Shown here: positions 6,600-7,504 of the stretch, piece by piece
How positions within the stretch are numbered: the first letter of the stretch is position 1
Layout of the letters: every line of letters begins with the position of its first letter
Program-made: the position numbers and the translations under genes
Notes under the pieces: generated by a model
Database searches by the model: none
What the model saw: only the letters and a program-made list of their open reading frames with translations
What the model was told of the DNA's origin: nothing
Assembly: GCA_905371275.1 (NCBI GenBank)
Contig: CAJPLH010000091.1
Location: 1-7,504, forward strand
Direction of reading: 5' to 3'
DNA from: Prevotellaceae bacterium
GTDB taxonomy: Bacteria > Bacteroidota > Bacteroidia > Bacteroidales > Bacteroidaceae
Length of the DNA stretch: 7,504 nucleotides

Positions 6600-7346
6600 T
6601 TACTTTTTCTGCGAAACAGAGTCGGAGGTTTTGGCCGTCTGAGGTTTTTCGGCAGCAGCAGGAACGTAGCCTGCGGCGAGAAGATAGCGGTGAATCAAAG
6701 GATGACGGCGGAAAGAAGCAGGAGCTTGTTCGATGATGGTCAAAAATTGCTTCGTCATCACTGGGAATGGCTGTTGCTCCGTGAGCATTAGAAAATAGCC
6801 TTCGCCCAACACATTGTTGACATTGTCGAGAATAAACGTGTTTTCAAGTAATTCAATTCTCTGCAACAAATCGTGTCGACGAGGTTCCAAGAGAGCAATC
6901 ACCTGCGCCATAGTCTTTCCATTATAGAGCAGTCGATTGGCCGTGCGGTCGAGTTCCCACAATTCGTTGTCAAATCGCGCGCGCTGGGTCATAAAGTCCG
7001 ACAAGCGGTCGTTGAGTGGCCCTCCGGTGATGGTTTGCGCATAATTGTCGACCTGCAACAGGAGTTGTCCACCCTCCAACACCACGGGCATAAGGTGCTG
7101 ATCGCCCACATAGATTTCTGCCAAAGCGATGCTATCGATGGTGCCTCCAAAGGAGAAACGGCCGTGCACCACTACGCAAGAGTCGATGTTCACTCCGTTG
7201 GCAGACTGCCCTTTCGTTTTGGGCACACGCAAATAGAGTTTTTTCCCATCTAAGCAAGCCAATGAGGAATTGCCGTCGATGTTGTATTGCGAAGAGCAAG
7301 CACTAAGCCCTAGCAACAAAAGTAGGAAAAAGGAAATCTGACGCAT
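6600..7346 (-). CDS. DUF4369-like lipoprotein without thioredoxin domain
   Basis: The 248-aa protein begins with a signal peptide (MRQISF, then a run of leucines) and the lipobox LSAC, with Cys17 as the lipid site. It is followed by SSQ, so it is envelope-anchored; which face is not clear. Residues about 21-120 show the pattern of the DUF4369 domain found ahead of thioredoxin-like (TlpA/ResA) modules in Bacteroidota: YNIDG, LDGKKLYL, IDSCVVVHGRFSFGG (54-68), VVLEGGQLLLQVD and ITGGPLNDRLSDF. The middle (about 120-215) is helical; FILDNVNNVLGEGYFLML (171-188) recalls the segment that precedes the thioredoxin domain in full-length relatives. The chain then ends in a Pro/Ala/Lys/Ser-rich tail (from about 228), with no CxxC motif. 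It is therefore either a natural short form or a shortened derivative. It has its own promoter and is convergent with susC/susD. Its function is unknown. Confidence 0.85.
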   Translation of the reverse strand: MRQISFFLLLLLGLSACSSQYNIDGNSSLACLDGKKLYLRVPKTKGQSANGVNIDSCVVVHGRFSFGGTIDSIALAEIYVGDQHLMPVVLEGGQLLLQVDNYAQTITGGPLNDRLSDFMTQRARFDNELWELDRTANRLLYNGKTMAQVIALLEPRRHDLLQRIELLENTFILDNVNNVLGEGYFLMLTEQQPFPVMTKQFLTIIEQAPASFRRHPLIHRYLLAAGYVPAAAEKPQTAKTSDSVSQKK

Positions 7347-7399
7347 AGGTTGTGGGATAAATTTTACGCCCCCACCTCAAAAGACAGTGAGAGATGATG

Positions 7400-7430
7400 C
7401 AAATATAAGGCAAAACCCACAAACCGACAA
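7400..7430 (-). promoter_or_regulatory. Promoter of the lipoprotein gene
   Basis: On the minus strand a perfect -7 box TATATTTG (7407-7400) is preceded at exactly 20 bp by a -33 TTG (7430-7428). This is textbook Bacteroidota spacing. The transcript would begin near 7393, with a leader of about 47 nt. The GAGGTGGGGG purine run in that leader is about 22 bases from the ATG, too far to be a usual ribosome-binding site. Confidence 0.75.
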
Positions 7431-7461
7431 ATAGTTTTCTTGCCTTGCGCCAGAGAATAAC

Positions 7462-7489
7462 GTTCTTTTTGACTCCAAAGAAAAAGAAC
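7462..7489. other. A/T-rich inverted repeat at the right edge
   Basis: GTTCTTTTT (7462-7470) and AAAAAGAAC (7481-7489) are perfectly complementary, with a 10-base spacer. It sits upstream of the lipoprotein promoter and may be the terminator of a gene beyond the window, or a chance product of the A/T-rich flank. No gene end is visible to decide. Confidence 0.4.
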
Positions 7490-7504
7490 TTCACACGGTG
7501 AGCA

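Noticed and set aside
6199..6791. Overlapping plus-strand open frames of 89-120 codons after susD
   Set aside because: They consist of fold-back copy B, the terminator hairpin and antisense of the lipoprotein gene, and none resembles a protein family.
7303..7494. Minus-strand open frame of 63 codons at the right edge
   Set aside because: Its LPYICIIS stretch is simply translation of the TATATTTGCATC promoter box, and it overlaps the start of the lipoprotein gene in another frame.

Overview
The window looks like chromosomal DNA of a Bacteroidota bacterium, most likely Prevotellaceae. The evidence is a SusC/SusD outer-membrane import pair, a DUF4143-type AAA ATPase, a DUF4369-like lipoprotein, promoters of the Bacteroidota type (-7 TAnnTTTG with -33 TTG about 20 bp upstream), and the lack of Shine-Dalgarno sequences before the start codons. 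The family placement is an inference from overall feel and is not proven.

Layout: (1) 100-1560, minus strand: an ATPase/DUF4143 protein of 486 aa. It is bracketed by two near-matching 28-bp palindromes, at 61-88 downstream and 1608-1635 upstream. The upstream one overlaps the -33 element of its predicted promoter. (2) 1642-1838: copy A of a roughly 200-bp fold-back repeat with terminal inverted repeats, resembling a MITE (a small transposable element without its own transposase). (3) 1871-2011: putative promoter boxes and a leader with two hairpins for the next operon. (4) 2012-4834 and 4855-6168, plus strand: a SusC-like TonB-dependent transporter and its SusD-like surface lipoprotein, 20 bp apart and surely co-transcribed. 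(5) 6203-6402: copy B of the fold-back repeat, in the same orientation as copy A. (6) 6424-6467: a strong hairpin followed by a T-rich run, probably the operon's terminator. (7) 6600-7346, minus strand: a small lipoprotein resembling the DUF4369 domain, with a very clear promoter at 7400-7430. The right edge holds only that promoter and an A/T-rich inverted repeat.

Working together: SusC and SusD would form a lidded import channel in the outer membrane for an oligomeric nutrient (glycan or peptide). No glycoside hydrolase, peptidase, sigma/anti-sigma pair or hybrid sensor lies in the window, so the substrate cannot be read from context. The ATPase and the lipoprotein have their own promoters and are probably unrelated to the transporter.

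The most unusual structure is non-coding. The two fold-back repeats sit as direct repeats on either side of the complete susC/susD unit, and the matching palindromes enclose the ATPase gene. I see no clearly new multi-gene system.
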